Shown: positions 1 through 7,627 of the stretch, one piece after another
How the letters are laid out: the number at the start of each line of letters is the position of its first letter
Position numbering within the stretch: position 1 is the first letter of the stretch
Assembly (NCBI GenBank): GCA_030648295.1
Contig: JAUSID010000010.1
Location: 1-45,919 of the forward strand
DNA from: Opitutaceae bacterium
Lineage (GTDB): Bacteria; Verrucomicrobiota; Verrucomicrobiia; Opitutales; Opitutaceae
DNA length: 45,919 nucleotides
Direction of reading: 5' to 3'
Program-made: the position numbers and the translations under genes
Notes under the pieces: model-generated
The model's database searches: none
What the model was told of the DNA's origin: nothing
What the model saw: the letters and a program-made list of their open reading frames with translations, nothing else

Positions 1-140
1 GGTCCTTGGTCCTTGGTCCTTGGTCCTTGGTCCTTGGTCCTTGGTCCTTGGTCCTTGGTCCTTGGTCCTTGGTCCTTGGTCCTTGGTCCTTGGTCCTTGG
101 TCCTTGGTCCTTGGTCCTTGGTCCTTGGTCCTTGGTCCTT
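1..140. repeat. Perfect (GGTCCTT)x20 heptanucleotide tandem repeat
   Basis: Twenty uninterrupted copies of GGTCCTT run from the first base to 140; the array is probably cut by the window edge. Because 7 is not a multiple of 3, all three forward frames are open and give the same heptapeptide repeat (LVLGPWS), so open frames here are artefacts. The array lies beyond the stop codon (225) of the minus-strand transporter gene, so it could be in its 3' transcribed region. Perfect copies suggest recent slippage expansion. Confidence 0.97.
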
Positions 141-224
141 CATCATTTTCCCCTCACTCCCTCATTCCCTTCTTCCCTCTTCTTTCCCCTTTAACTCTCA
201 CCTTCACTTTCACTCTCACTCCCT
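141..224. other. Pyrimidine-rich tract downstream of transporter gene
   Basis: Between the heptamer array and the transporter stop codon the plus strand is almost entirely C and T (runs such as CCCCTCACTCCCTC and TTCTTCCCTCTTC). The minus-strand transcript would be purine-only here. No stem-loop terminator is visible. Such strand asymmetry can favour triplex DNA, but no function is shown. Confidence 0.6.
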
Positions 225-1823
225 TCACTTCCCAATCCACTCCATCCACGGCAGCACGACGAAGAGGAAGACGAGCAGGTAGATCGCACCGAAGATGGCG
301 CCAAGCCGCCAGTAGTCGCGCGAGGGCAGATAGCCCGAGCCGTAGTAAATCGGGCCGGGTCCGGTCGCGTAGGGCGTCACGATGCCCATGAGCCCAAACG
401 TCAGGCATAGTTGCAGCGCAAACGTGGGCAGGTTGACGCCGGGAATCGCCTGACCGAGCACCAACATCATCGGCAGCATGGCAGTCGCGTGCGCCGTCGT
501 GCTCGCGAACAGGTAATGGCTGCAAAAAAAGAGCAGCAGCAGCCCGAACGTCGCCGTCCCCGGCGCCACATTCACGAGCGCATGCGACGCGCCTGCCGCG
601 AGCCACTTGACGAACCCGACCCGGCTCAATCCATCCGCCAGCGCGACCAGGGTGGCGAACCACGCCAGCGTGTTCCAGGCCGCGCGATTGCCGGTGATGT
701 CCTCCCATTGCACGATGCCCGTGAGCAGCATCAAGGCGATCGCGATGAGCGCGACCATCGTCGGGTGAACGGCGTCGGCGCCGAAAACCCATAGTACTAG
801 CGCCAGCGATACGAGCACGGCGAGCACGATTTCCCGGCGGGAGATCCGGCCCAGCTTCGCCAGCTCATCCGCGGCCCAGACCTGCACCGCCCGACCCTGC
901 TTGATTTCGGGTGGATACAGCCACCAGGTCAGCACCGGCACGAGCCCGAGCAGCAGCACGCCCGCGGGGAGAAAGGCCACGAACCAGGTCGTCCACTCGA
1001 GCGTGAAACCGACCGTCTTGCGCACGAGTTCGAGCGCGAGGACGTTCGTCGCCAGCCCGGTGAGAAACATGGAACTCGTCACGCAGGTCGACGCGATCGC
1101 GACCCACATCAGGTAGGAACCCAGCCGGCGCGCGGAGGGATCGTTGGGCCGCGAGTCGTACAACGGCGGCAGGTTGCGCACGATGGGATAAATCGTGCCG
1201 CCGCTGCGCGCCGTGTTCGAAGGGGTGAACGGCGCCAGCAGCAGATCGGCGAACGCGATCGCATAGCCGAGCGTGAGCGTATGGCCGCCCATCTTGCGCA
1301 CCAGCCCGAGCGCGAGCCGCCGGCCCAGCCCGGTCTTCTCGTAGCCGAGCGCGAACATGAAGGCGCCGAAGATCAGCCACACCGTGCTGTTCGAGAAACC
1401 GGACAGCGCCCAGGACAACGCCGCCTGCTCGGGGCGAAACCCCGTGCGCGCGAGTTCCTCCGGGCTGAAAAGTATCCAGGGCGACAGGACGCCGACAATC
1501 GTCACGCTGATCAACCCCACCGCGCCGCCAGGCAAAGGTTCGAGCACGAGCGCCGCCACCGCGCTGGTGAAGACCGCAAAATAGTACCACGCATGCGGCG
1601 CGAGCCCGGCGGGCACCGGCAATAGCGCGATGACAATCGCGACGAGCATCGGGACCATCGCGCGCCACGGTTGCAGCCGGCGCTTTGCCGGCAGGTTGGG
1701 CGGCGGCGCGCCCGCGACGATGCCTTCGACCGTGGTGCGCGTCTCGCCGTCCGTGGTCGCAAGGGTGCCCGGCGCACTATTCGTGAGCCCCGACGGAGTC
1801 ACGGGATTGAGAGGCGGATTCAT
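225..1823 (-). CDS. DASS-family anion symporter/antiporter (C4-dicarboxylate/tartrate type)
   Basis: A 532-residue inner-membrane protein of the divalent anion:Na+ symporter (DASS/SLC13) superfamily, subgroup of CitT/TtdT/DiT1. The first signature is at residues 202-204 (Ser-Asn-Thr inside FTPSNTARSGG) and the second-half counterpart begins at Ser441 (STTAHATA). These pseudo-symmetric loops bind carboxylate and Na+ in the family. About a dozen hydrophobic segments start near residue 55 after a Pro/Thr-rich cytoplasmic leader. The frame stays open upstream to 2288, but the ATG at 1823 is chosen because AGGAG precedes it and its ATGA overlaps the stop of the upstream dehydrogenase gene. Context suggests import, or exchange with succinate, of the dehydrogenase's substrate (tartrate or D-malate). 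Substrate is inferred, not seen. Confidence 0.88.
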   Translation of the reverse strand: MNPPLNPVTPSGLTNSAPGTLATTDGETRTTVEGIVAGAPPPNLPAKRRLQPWRAMVPMLVAIVIALLPVPAGLAPHAWYYFAVFTSAVAALVLEPLPGGAVGLISVTIVGVLSPWILFSPEELARTGFRPEQAALSWALSGFSNSTVWLIFGAFMFALGYEKTGLGRRLALGLVRKMGGHTLTLGYAIAFADLLLAPFTPSNTARSGGTIYPIVRNLPPLYDSRPNDPSARRLGSYLMWVAIASTCVTSSMFLTGLATNVLALELVRKTVGFTLEWTTWFVAFLPAGVLLLGLVPVLTWWLYPPEIKQGRAVQVWAADELAKLGRISRREIVLAVLVSLALVLWVFGADAVHPTMVALIAIALMLLTGIVQWEDITGNRAAWNTLAWFATLVALADGLSRVGFVKWLAAGASHALVNVAPGTATFGLLLLFFCSHYLFASTTAHATAMLPMMLVLGQAIPGVNLPTFALQLCLTFGLMGIVTPYATGPGPIYYGSGYLPSRDYWRLGAIFGAIYLLVFLFVVLPWMEWIGK

Positions 1824-2875
1824 GCCGTCGCCGCTCCTATTATTTTTTCGGTGAACGCCACCGTGCCGAGGTTGCCGCCGAGGTCGGGCGTCCGTTCGCC
1901 GCGGCCGAGCACGGCCTCCACCGCGCGTTCGACCCGGCGCGCCGCCGCGGGTTCGCCCAGCCAGTCGAGCATCATCGCCAGCGCCAGAATCGCACCGGTG
2001 GGATTCGCGATCCCCTTGCCCGCGATGTCCGGGGCTGAACCATGCACCGGCTCGAACAGCGACGGCGCCGTGCGCTCGGGATTCAGGTTCGCCGACGGAT
2101 TCAGCCCCAATCCGCCGGTGATCGCGCCGGAAAGATCGGTGAGGATATCGCCGAAAAGATTCGAGCCCACGACGACATCGAAGAAGCCGGGCCGCCGGAC
2201 AAAGTTCATCGCGATCGCGTCGATGTGCTGCTTGTCGGTTTCGACGTCGCGATATTCCGCACGCACAAGGTCGAGCACCTCGTCCCACAGCGTGAACGCG
2301 TACCGCTGCGCGTTCGATTTCGTCGCCAGCGTCAGCCGGTGCCGGCGTTTGCGGGCGAGTTCGAATCCGAATCGCAACGCGCGCTCGATGCCGCGCCGCG
2401 TGTGCAGCGCGCTCTGCACCGCGAACTCATCCGGGTGGCCGATCCGGAACCGCCCGCCGTTGTCGACGTATTCACCTTCCGAATTCTCGCGAATCACCAC
2501 GAGGTCGACCGTCGGCGCGCCCGCCAGCGGTCCGGGAACGCCGGGAAACGTCCGCGCCGGCCGGACGCACGCCCATTGGTCGAACGTCTGGCGGATCGTG
2601 ATCAGCGGTTTCAGCGTGATGTAGTCCGGCAACCGCTGCGGCCATCCCACCGCGCCCAGGAAAATCGCGTCAAAGGGCCGCAGCGTCGCGATGAAATCCG
2701 GCGGCGCGACCACCCCATGTTGGTCGTAATAGCGACAGCCCCAATCGAACCGCGTGAGTTCGAAACGGGAACTTTCGATGGACGGTTCGAGGGCGCGAAG
2801 CACCGCGACGGCCGCGTCCGTCACGTCGACTCCAATGCCGTCCCCGGGGTAGAGGGCGATCCGGTGGGTTTTCAA
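1820..2875 (-). CDS. Tartrate/D-malate dehydrogenase family (TtuC/DmlA type)
   Basis: About 351 residues, the usual size of the isocitrate/isopropylmalate dehydrogenase superfamily. Visible landmarks are the N-terminal GDGIG, the ENSEGEY segment with catalytic Tyr136, Lys186 (ATKSNAQRY) and the metal-binding aspartates Asp219, Asp243 and Asp247 (GSNLFGDILTD). This Tyr/Lys/Asp set is the oxidative decarboxylation site. The pattern fits TtuC/DmlA (D-malate or tartrate to pyruvate or oxaloglycolate with NAD+) better than LeuB or Icd, and the neighbouring DASS transporter agrees. The proposed start is TTG at 2875: no ATG exists upstream of the conserved fold, and translation further up runs into a short-period repeat. 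The gene ends in an ATGA overlap with the transporter, indicating translational coupling. Confidence 0.85.
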   Translation of the reverse strand: MKTHRIALYPGDGIGVDVTDAAVAVLRALEPSIESSRFELTRFDWGCRYYDQHGVVAPPDFIATLRPFDAIFLGAVGWPQRLPDYITLKPLITIRQTFDQWACVRPARTFPGVPGPLAGAPTVDLVVIRENSEGEYVDNGGRFRIGHPDEFAVQSALHTRRGIERALRFGFELARKRRHRLTLATKSNAQRYAFTLWDEVLDLVRAEYRDVETDKQHIDAIAMNFVRRPGFFDVVVGSNLFGDILTDLSGAITGGLGLNPSANLNPERTAPSLFEPVHGSAPDIAGKGIANPTGAILALAMMLDWLGEPAAARRVERAVEAVLGRGERTPDLGGNLGTVAFTEKIIGAATA

Positions 2876-2919
2876 TCCGGCCGGATTCAAAGGTCCGCGA
2901 GGCCGAGTGCAAACCCTGT

Positions 2920-3032
2920 CGAAGACGTGAAAGACGCAGAAGACTCGGGAGACTTGGAAGACGCGGAAGACGCGGAAGACGGGAAGACGGGAAGACGGGG
3001 AAGACAGGAGAGGGTGAAGACCCCGAAGACCG
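2920..3032. repeat. Imperfect 7-9 bp tandem repeat (GAAGACG / CGTCTTC)
   Basis: A degenerate array built on GAAGAC with 1-3 variable spacer bases (gaagacgcg, gaagacggg and similar), roughly 14 copies. It lies in the 364-base gap between the divergent dehydrogenase (minus) and ADOP permease (plus), beginning about 45 bases upstream of the proposed TTG start. Any dehydrogenase promoter must lie within or beyond it, so copy-number change could alter expression. No spacer pattern, so not CRISPR. Confidence 0.85.
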
Positions 3033-3240
3033 GGGCGTCCCATTCGTGGGACGGGGGTGTTTCAATTCTGGCCAGGGGACGGAGATCCGCGAAGGGGCGA
3101 TCATTTTAATCCGTTGATCGACAGCGGGTATCGGCCGGGTGACCGCGCTGGCACTCCGCCTGCAATCCCCCGGTCCCACGCGCCCGCTGGCGTCCCCCTG
3201 CGCCGCGGCGGATCCGCACCATTCCACCTTTTTCGCCACC

Positions 3241-5784
3241 ATGTTTTTCGAAAGCTTTCTCCAGGATGTCCGCATCGGGCTCCGTGTCCTGATCAAGGAA
3301 AAGAGTTTCTGCGCGCTCGCCGTCTTTGTCCTCGCGCTCGGCATTTGTGCGGTCACCACGCAGTTCAGCATCGTGAATGGCGTCATGCTGCGCGGGTTCT
3401 CGTTTCCGAACGCCAGCCGGCTGACGAGCATCCAGTTTATCGACCCGTCGCCGACCGCGCAGCCGAATCCCTTCGGCGGCGTGTCCAGTCAGATCCTCGC
3501 GCTGGATTACCAGGAACTCGCCGCCACCCAGCGCTCGTTCGAATTCGTCGCGGCCTACACCGCCCAGGCCACGGTCAATCTCAGCTACAACGAAAATCCG
3601 CAGCGGTACACCGGCGCTTACGTGACGGAGAATTTCCTGAAGGCGCTCGGCGTCGCGCCGATTCTCGGCCGCGACTTTACCGCGGCCGACAACGTGCCCG
3701 GCGCCGAAAAGGTCACCCTGATCAGCCACAAGCTGTGGCAGCGCGACTTCGCCGGTAACCCGAATGTCGTGGGCACGGCCGTCCGCCTGAATGGCAAGCC
3801 AGCGACGGTGATCGGCGTCACGCCGCCGAGGTTCGCGTTTCCTCTCACCGAGGAAATCTGGATTCCGTTCTTCAACGAGTACCCGGCCCGGCCGCGCTCC
3901 GAGCGCGGCCTGCCCGGCGGTTCGCCCTCGGTATTGGGAACACTGCGACGCGACGTCACCTTGGAACAGGCTGAGAGCGAAATCACGTCCTTTGCCCGCC
4001 GGCTCGCGGCGGAGTTCGTCGAGACGAACAAGCAGTTCAACACCGGCAAGGTCGAGCCGCTGATCAAGGCGTTCACCCCGCGACAGATTCAAGGCCTGCT
4101 CCTCTCGATGCTCGGCGTGTGCGTCGCCGTGCTGCTGCTTGCCTGCGCCAACGTCATGAACATGCAGTTTGCCCGCGCCACCTTGCGGGCGAAGGAGCTC
4201 GCCGTTCGCTCCTCCCTCGGCGCCACGCGCGCGCGGCTCATCCGGCAAATGCTGACCGAAAGCCTGCTGCTCGCCATCATCGGCGCCATCGCCGGGGTCG
4301 GACTCGCGTATTGGGCGACGGATTTTCTCCAGGCCACGGTCAAAAACCTGCAGGCCCCGATCCCGTCGCACATCAGCTTCGAAATCGATGCGCCCGTCCT
4401 CGTATTCGTCGTCGCCGCAACGATGCTCTCCGCGGTCATTTCCGGCGTGCTGCCGGCATGGATGGCGTCCCGCGCCAGCCCGGTCGAGGTGTTGAAGGAA
4501 GCCGGACGCGGCAACACCAGCCGCGCGGTCAGCTTCGTCACCCGGGGCCTCGTGGTGACGCAAATCGTCCTGACCTGCATCATCCTTATCGCGTCGCTGC
4601 TCCAGGTACAGTCCATCCTCCGTCAGCAGAAGATCGACCACGGCTACGACACCGTCGGACTGATTACCGCCCGGATGGGGCTGATGGAGGGGGACTATCC
4701 GACGTCCGACGCCCGGCGGCTCTTCTATTCCCGGCTGCTGCGCGAGCTGCGTTCGAATTCCGAGGTCGAGCACGTGGCGCTGACCAACCGGCTGCGCATG
4801 GCGTTCACCACGACGGGGCCCGGCCGAATCGAGCTCGACGGCCGGGAGTACAAGGAGGATCGCGATCGGCCGAACGTTAACATCGAGCTCGTGAGCGACG
4901 GGTATTTTGCCGCGCTCGGGATGAAGCTGCACGAGGGCCGCGACTTCACGGAGGAGGACGTCGATTCCAAACAACCGGTGGCGATCGTGAACGCGACCTT
5001 CGCCCGGAAACATTTTGGCCACGAGAGCGCGATTGGCCGCCGCTTCCGCACCGTGGCCAGCAACGGCCAGCTCTTCGGCCCGTGGCGGTCCATCGTGGGC
5101 GTCGTATCCGACGTCAGGATGCTGGGGCCGTTCAACAACCCGAATGCGGAGGAATACGGTTTCTACCTGCCGCTGACCTCGGGCGCGTTCGGGCCACCGC
5201 GCGGCGCAGTCGCACCGCAATTCTGCACCATCGTCGTGAAGCCGCGGTCGGTCGCGGTGGGCGGCAGCGCCGCCGCGTTCGCGAACAATCTTCGCCGGAT
5301 GGTCAACCGCGTGGATCCCAACCTGCCGCTCTATTTCATCGGCACACCCGCGGAGAACCTCGACGCGTTTCTCGGCACCAATCGGATCATCGCCGGAATG
5401 TTTTCCGTGTTCGGCTTGGTCGCCATGGTGCTCGCCTCGGTCGGGCTCTACGGCGTCACGAGTTTCTCCGTCAACCAGCGCACGTCGGAGTTCGGCATCC
5501 GCATGGCGCTCGGCGCCGACAACAACCGAATCCTCGGGATGGTGATGCGCCAGGGATTCGTGCAGCTCGCGGTGGGCCTGGTGCTGGGACTCGGGCTCGC
5601 TGCGGCCATCGCGACCTTCGGGGCCGCGGGCATCCGGCAGCAGCTTTTCCGCACCGATCCAATGGATCCGCTCACCTACGCGGCGGTCGCGGTCCTGCTC
5701 GCGCTCGTATCACTCGTCGCCACGCTCGTGCCGGCGCGCCGGGCGACGCGCGTGGATCCGATGATCGCACTGCGAGCGGAATGA
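3241..5784 (+). CDS. ADOP-type ABC transporter permease (MacB/FtsX duplicated)
   Basis: An 847-residue inner-membrane protein with the ADOP layout (acidobacterial duplicated orphan permease): N-terminal transmembrane helix (about residues 22-44), MacB-like periplasmic core, a first FtsX block of three helices around residues 280-420, a second helix/periplasmic core/FtsX repeat, and the typical ending VPARRATRVDPMIALRAE. No ATPase gene adjoins it, hence 'orphan'; it would need an ATP-binding partner from elsewhere. The frame opens at 3139, but ATG 3241 gives the family-typical start MFFESFLQDVR. Family members act in efflux or mechanotransmission; the substrate is unknown. The gene stands alone between repeat-containing gaps. 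Confidence 0.9.
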   Translation: MFFESFLQDVRIGLRVLIKEKSFCALAVFVLALGICAVTTQFSIVNGVMLRGFSFPNASRLTSIQFIDPSPTAQPNPFGGVSSQILALDYQELAATQRSFEFVAAYTAQATVNLSYNENPQRYTGAYVTENFLKALGVAPILGRDFTAADNVPGAEKVTLISHKLWQRDFAGNPNVVGTAVRLNGKPATVIGVTPPRFAFPLTEEIWIPFFNEYPARPRSERGLPGGSPSVLGTLRRDVTLEQAESEITSFARRLAAEFVETNKQFNTGKVEPLIKAFTPRQIQGLLLSMLGVCVAVLLLACANVMNMQFARATLRAKELAVRSSLGATRARLIRQMLTESLLLAIIGAIAGVGLAYWATDFLQATVKNLQAPIPSHISFEIDAPVLVFVVAATMLSAVISGVLPAWMASRASPVEVLKEAGRGNTSRAVSFVTRGLVVTQIVLTCIILIASLLQVQSILRQQKIDHGYDTVGLITARMGLMEGDYPTSDARRLFYSRLLRELRSNSEVEHVALTNRLRMAFTTTGPGRIELDGREYKEDRDRPNVNIELVSDGYFAALGMKLHEGRDFTEEDVDSKQPVAIVNATFARKHFGHESAIGRRFRTVASNGQLFGPWRSIVGVVSDVRMLGPFNNPNAEEYGFYLPLTSGAFGPPRGAVAPQFCTIVVKPRSVAVGGSAAAFANNLRRMVNRVDPNLPLYFIGTPAENLDAFLGTNRIIAGMFSVFGLVAMVLASVGLYGVTSFSVNQRTSEFGIRMALGADNNRILGMVMRQGFVQLAVGLVLGLGLAAAIATFGAAGIRQQLFRTDPMDPLTYAAVAVLLALVSLVATLVPARRATRVDPMIALRAE

Positions 5785-5792
5785 ACGCGATT

Positions 5793-5834
5793 TCGGATTT
5801 CGGATCGCGGATGGCGGATTGCGGATGGCGGATT
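5793..5834. repeat. Short tandem repeats after ADOP stop codon
   Basis: Starting 9 bases after the permease stop, GATTTCGGATTTCGGAT is followed by a perfect 14-bp tandem duplication, GCGGATGGCGGATT, at 5807-5820 and 5821-5834. This is slippage-type intergenic repeat DNA with no coding potential. Confidence 0.8.
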
Positions 5835-5887
5835 ACCAAACGCCTGACCTTTCAGCCCATAATTTCCTCGCAATTTCCGCGACTCGT

Positions 5888-6014
5888 TAACCCGGATATT
5901 TCACACCCCGAATGACCGGTCGAACGCGCTGTCGTAGCGGAACGCGTGAGCGTTTCGCCGAACTCGGTCGCAAAAGCCTCACGGCTTCTGCTACGGTGCG
6001 AATTATCCGGGTTA
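5888..6014. repeat. Nested inverted-repeat element, 127 bp (MITE/REP-like)
   Basis: The ends are a perfect 11-bp inverted repeat, TAACCCGGATA (5888-5898) and TATCCGGGTTA (6004-6014). Inside lies a second inverted pair, CGTAGC (5933-5938) and GCTACG (5990-5995), enclosing two small perfect hairpins: AACGC-GTGA-GCGTT (5941-5954) and AAGCC-TCAC-GGCTT (5974-5987). The symmetric design is that of a small non-autonomous palindromic element. It has no coding capacity. No target-site duplication could be recognised with certainty. Confidence 0.7.
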
Positions 6015-6158
6015 GGGGTTGCCCCGGGGAACGTCTTCATTGGATTCCGCGGCTGGAACAGCCGCAGCCGCTGCCCAGAGGTGACCAATCATGAATGACG
6101 GCCCCGCATCCCGCCTCTCACATCCCGCCTCCCGCACCTCGCATCCCATCCCACGCGT

Positions 6159-6176
6159 CTACCGGAATTCCGGTAG
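6159..6176. other. Perfect 18-bp palindrome
   Basis: CTACCGGAATTCCGGTAG reads the same on both strands. It lies in an intergenic stretch that also holds short direct repeats (ATCCCGCCTC at about 6108 and 6122). It could be a dimeric-repressor operator or repeat-derived DNA. It is about 260 bases upstream of the small basic-protein gene, and no promoter is clear beside it. Confidence 0.6.
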
Positions 6177-6245
6177 TTTGGGTGATGGGCGCGGGCCGCG
6201 TCGCCGTGCTATTGCAGCGTTGTGCCTGGAGACGCACGCCAAAAC

Positions 6246-6285
6246 CCCGCCTCGGGCCACCGGCGCCAGACGCGCCCGAGGCGGG
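6246..6285 (-). terminator. 12-bp stem hairpin with minus-strand T run
   Basis: CCCGCCTCGGGC (6246-6257) pairs perfectly with GCCCGAGGCGGG (6274-6285). Read on the minus strand the stem is followed by GTTTTG, so it could end transcription from the right, most plausibly read-through from the pectate-lyase remnant. On the plus strand it is followed by TAAAATT, so the function is directional at best. Confidence 0.5.
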
Positions 6286-6421
6286 TAAAATTCGAACTCA
6301 ACCGCACTGCGGTTGCAGCGTGATGGCGCCGCCGGCACCTACGCTGAACACCTTATCGTTTGCGGCCGGCAAATGCCGTAAGATCTGCCGTTGATGGCGG
6401 CTGTGAACACAGGAACCTATT

Positions 6422-6540
6422 ATGGCAAAAAAAGCAGAGGCGGCCGTATGACCGCAGCAAAGAACCGGGCCGCTAAATCGACGGGCGGCAAAGGCCGCGT
6501 CGCGAAGCGCCCCGCAGGTCGGAACATCATGAAGACCTGA
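6422..6540 (+). CDS. Tiny basic protein, readable only with a -1 slip in an A7 run
   Basis: ATG 6422 follows a good Shine-Dalgarno AGGAA (6411-6415). Read straight, it gives only the 9-residue peptide MAKKAEAAV, ending in TGA 6449-6451, which overlaps a second ATG at 6448. That second ATG opens a 30-residue basic frame (6448-6540). The codons after the first start are GCA AAA AAA GCA. A -1 slip on the A7 run, or one missing A, joins both parts into a 39-residue protein with about 12 Lys/Arg, many Ala and Gly, and no acidic residue. A strong terminator follows 20 bases later, so this is a complete transcription unit. Composition suggests nucleic-acid binding; no family was recognised. Alternatives are translational coupling through the ATGA overlap, or a base-calling error in the homopolymer. 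Confidence 0.55.
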
Positions 6541-6559
6541 CAGCAAGCGCTGTGATCCC

Positions 6560-6587
6560 GAGGCCGTCTCACGACGGCCTCTTTTTT
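6560..6587 (+). terminator. Rho-independent terminator of the small basic-protein gene
   Basis: A 9-bp perfect stem GAGGCCGTC (6560-6568), loop TCAC, GACGGCCTC (6573-6581), then six T. It has the textbook intrinsic-terminator form on the plus strand, and the only possible gene upstream on that strand is the small basic ORF. Confidence 0.92.
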
Positions 6588-6679
6588 GCGATGCACCGGA
6601 GCCCCCGCGCTGCGGTCTCAACCTCAGCAACGGCCAAGGGGCCGGGGGCCCCCAGGGTCAGCCGATGGGTCCCGAACGT

Positions 6680-7518
6680 TCATGGATTGACGGTATATAC
6701 CTCCACCAGACCCACGCCGGTGGGAGTGCCGTTTCCGCCGACGTGAACGGTGTAGCTGCCGGGCGCGAGCGTGACGAGCAAGGCGGCATCCTTGGAGTCG
6801 TTTTCGAGCGTGAACGCGCCCACGGCATTGAACGCCGCCGCGAGCTCGCGGGTGCCGGCCCAGTTGTCGTTTGCGCCGATGAGCGTCGAACCCGCGTAGA
6901 CTTCGATCCGGGGATCCAGAGAATGACCGCGTCGCCCACGCGGTAATACTCGGGATGATCGACTTCGAAGCTGCGTGAGCCGACCGTCACGCGCGAGGTG
7001 GTGACCTGGCTGCGGGTGTTTGGAACCTCGCTGCGAAACGAGTCGTCGCGCGTCCCGGCCTGGATGATGGCGGCCGGCGAGATTCCGGTGCGGCGCAAGA
7101 TCGTGTTCGATGCCGGATCGTCACCGTTGCCGGCGCCGGCCAATACGACGCCGCTCCGATTGAGCCGAATCGTCCCAAGCACCTCCCAGGTTCCCGCCGC
7201 GAGTTGAAGCGTGCCGCGATAGCCATCGGCCTGAACCGGCAGCGCGCCGACTTCGTCGAGTGCGGCTTGAATCCGCGCCGTCTGGTCACCGGCGGCGGGT
7301 GCAAGGGTGCGGACGATGGGCACGACTGGCAGCGGCACCCCGCCGCCGCGATAGCCGGCGTGCGAAAAATCAGGAATCCGGTTGCCGTTCGCGTCGGCGG
7401 GGAAGGTGAGCCGGCCCGAGGCATCGACGGTCACGAGCGTGGAATTCCACGCTCGGATGACCGGCGCCGCGCAGAGGAACGCGAGGACGCCGCAAACAAT
7501 AAGGGACGGATTTCGCAT
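6680..7518 (-). pseudogene. Pectate-lyase-like (parallel beta-helix) gene with central deletion and frameshift
   Basis: The ATG at 7518 begins a signal peptide (MRNPSLIVCGVLAFLCAAP), then about 180 residues typical of secreted beta-helix lyases of the pectate-lyase superfamily, including a DQTARIQAALDEVGALP segment and a repeated rung-like pattern. Around 6920 the frame ends abruptly after GDAVILW. A shift of one base restores a different domain: DPRIEVYAGSTL, NDNW, ending GLVEVYTVNP at TGA 6680-6682. That C-terminal domain is the one seen twice in the PQQ protein at 28837-30834. A normal lyase would have hundreds of residues between these parts, so a deletion joined the two ends out of frame. 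It lies 110 bases downstream of the TonB receptor gene on the same strand, probably once its polysaccharide partner. Confidence 0.8.
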
Positions 7519-7627
7519 TGGCGGAGGCGAAGGAGCGATGAAGGTCAATGCGACGTCGGTTCGCGACCACGAGCTTTTGATCCATCAGCTCGCCCCCCCC
7601 GCCACTCGGCCGGTCTCGGCGCCCGGT

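Noticed and set aside
1-140. CRISPR array
   Set aside because: Uninterrupted 7-bp units without spacers; the same holds for 2920-3032.
1824-2288. Upstream extension of the transporter frame by 155 codons
   Set aside because: It overlaps the dehydrogenase gene in another frame, is Arg-rich and unlike any membrane protein; the ATG at 1823 has a Shine-Dalgarno sequence.
3106-5220. A 704-codon antisense frame over the ADOP permease
   Set aside because: Low-quality shadow composition with no hydrophobic or domain pattern, while the sense frame is a complete family member.
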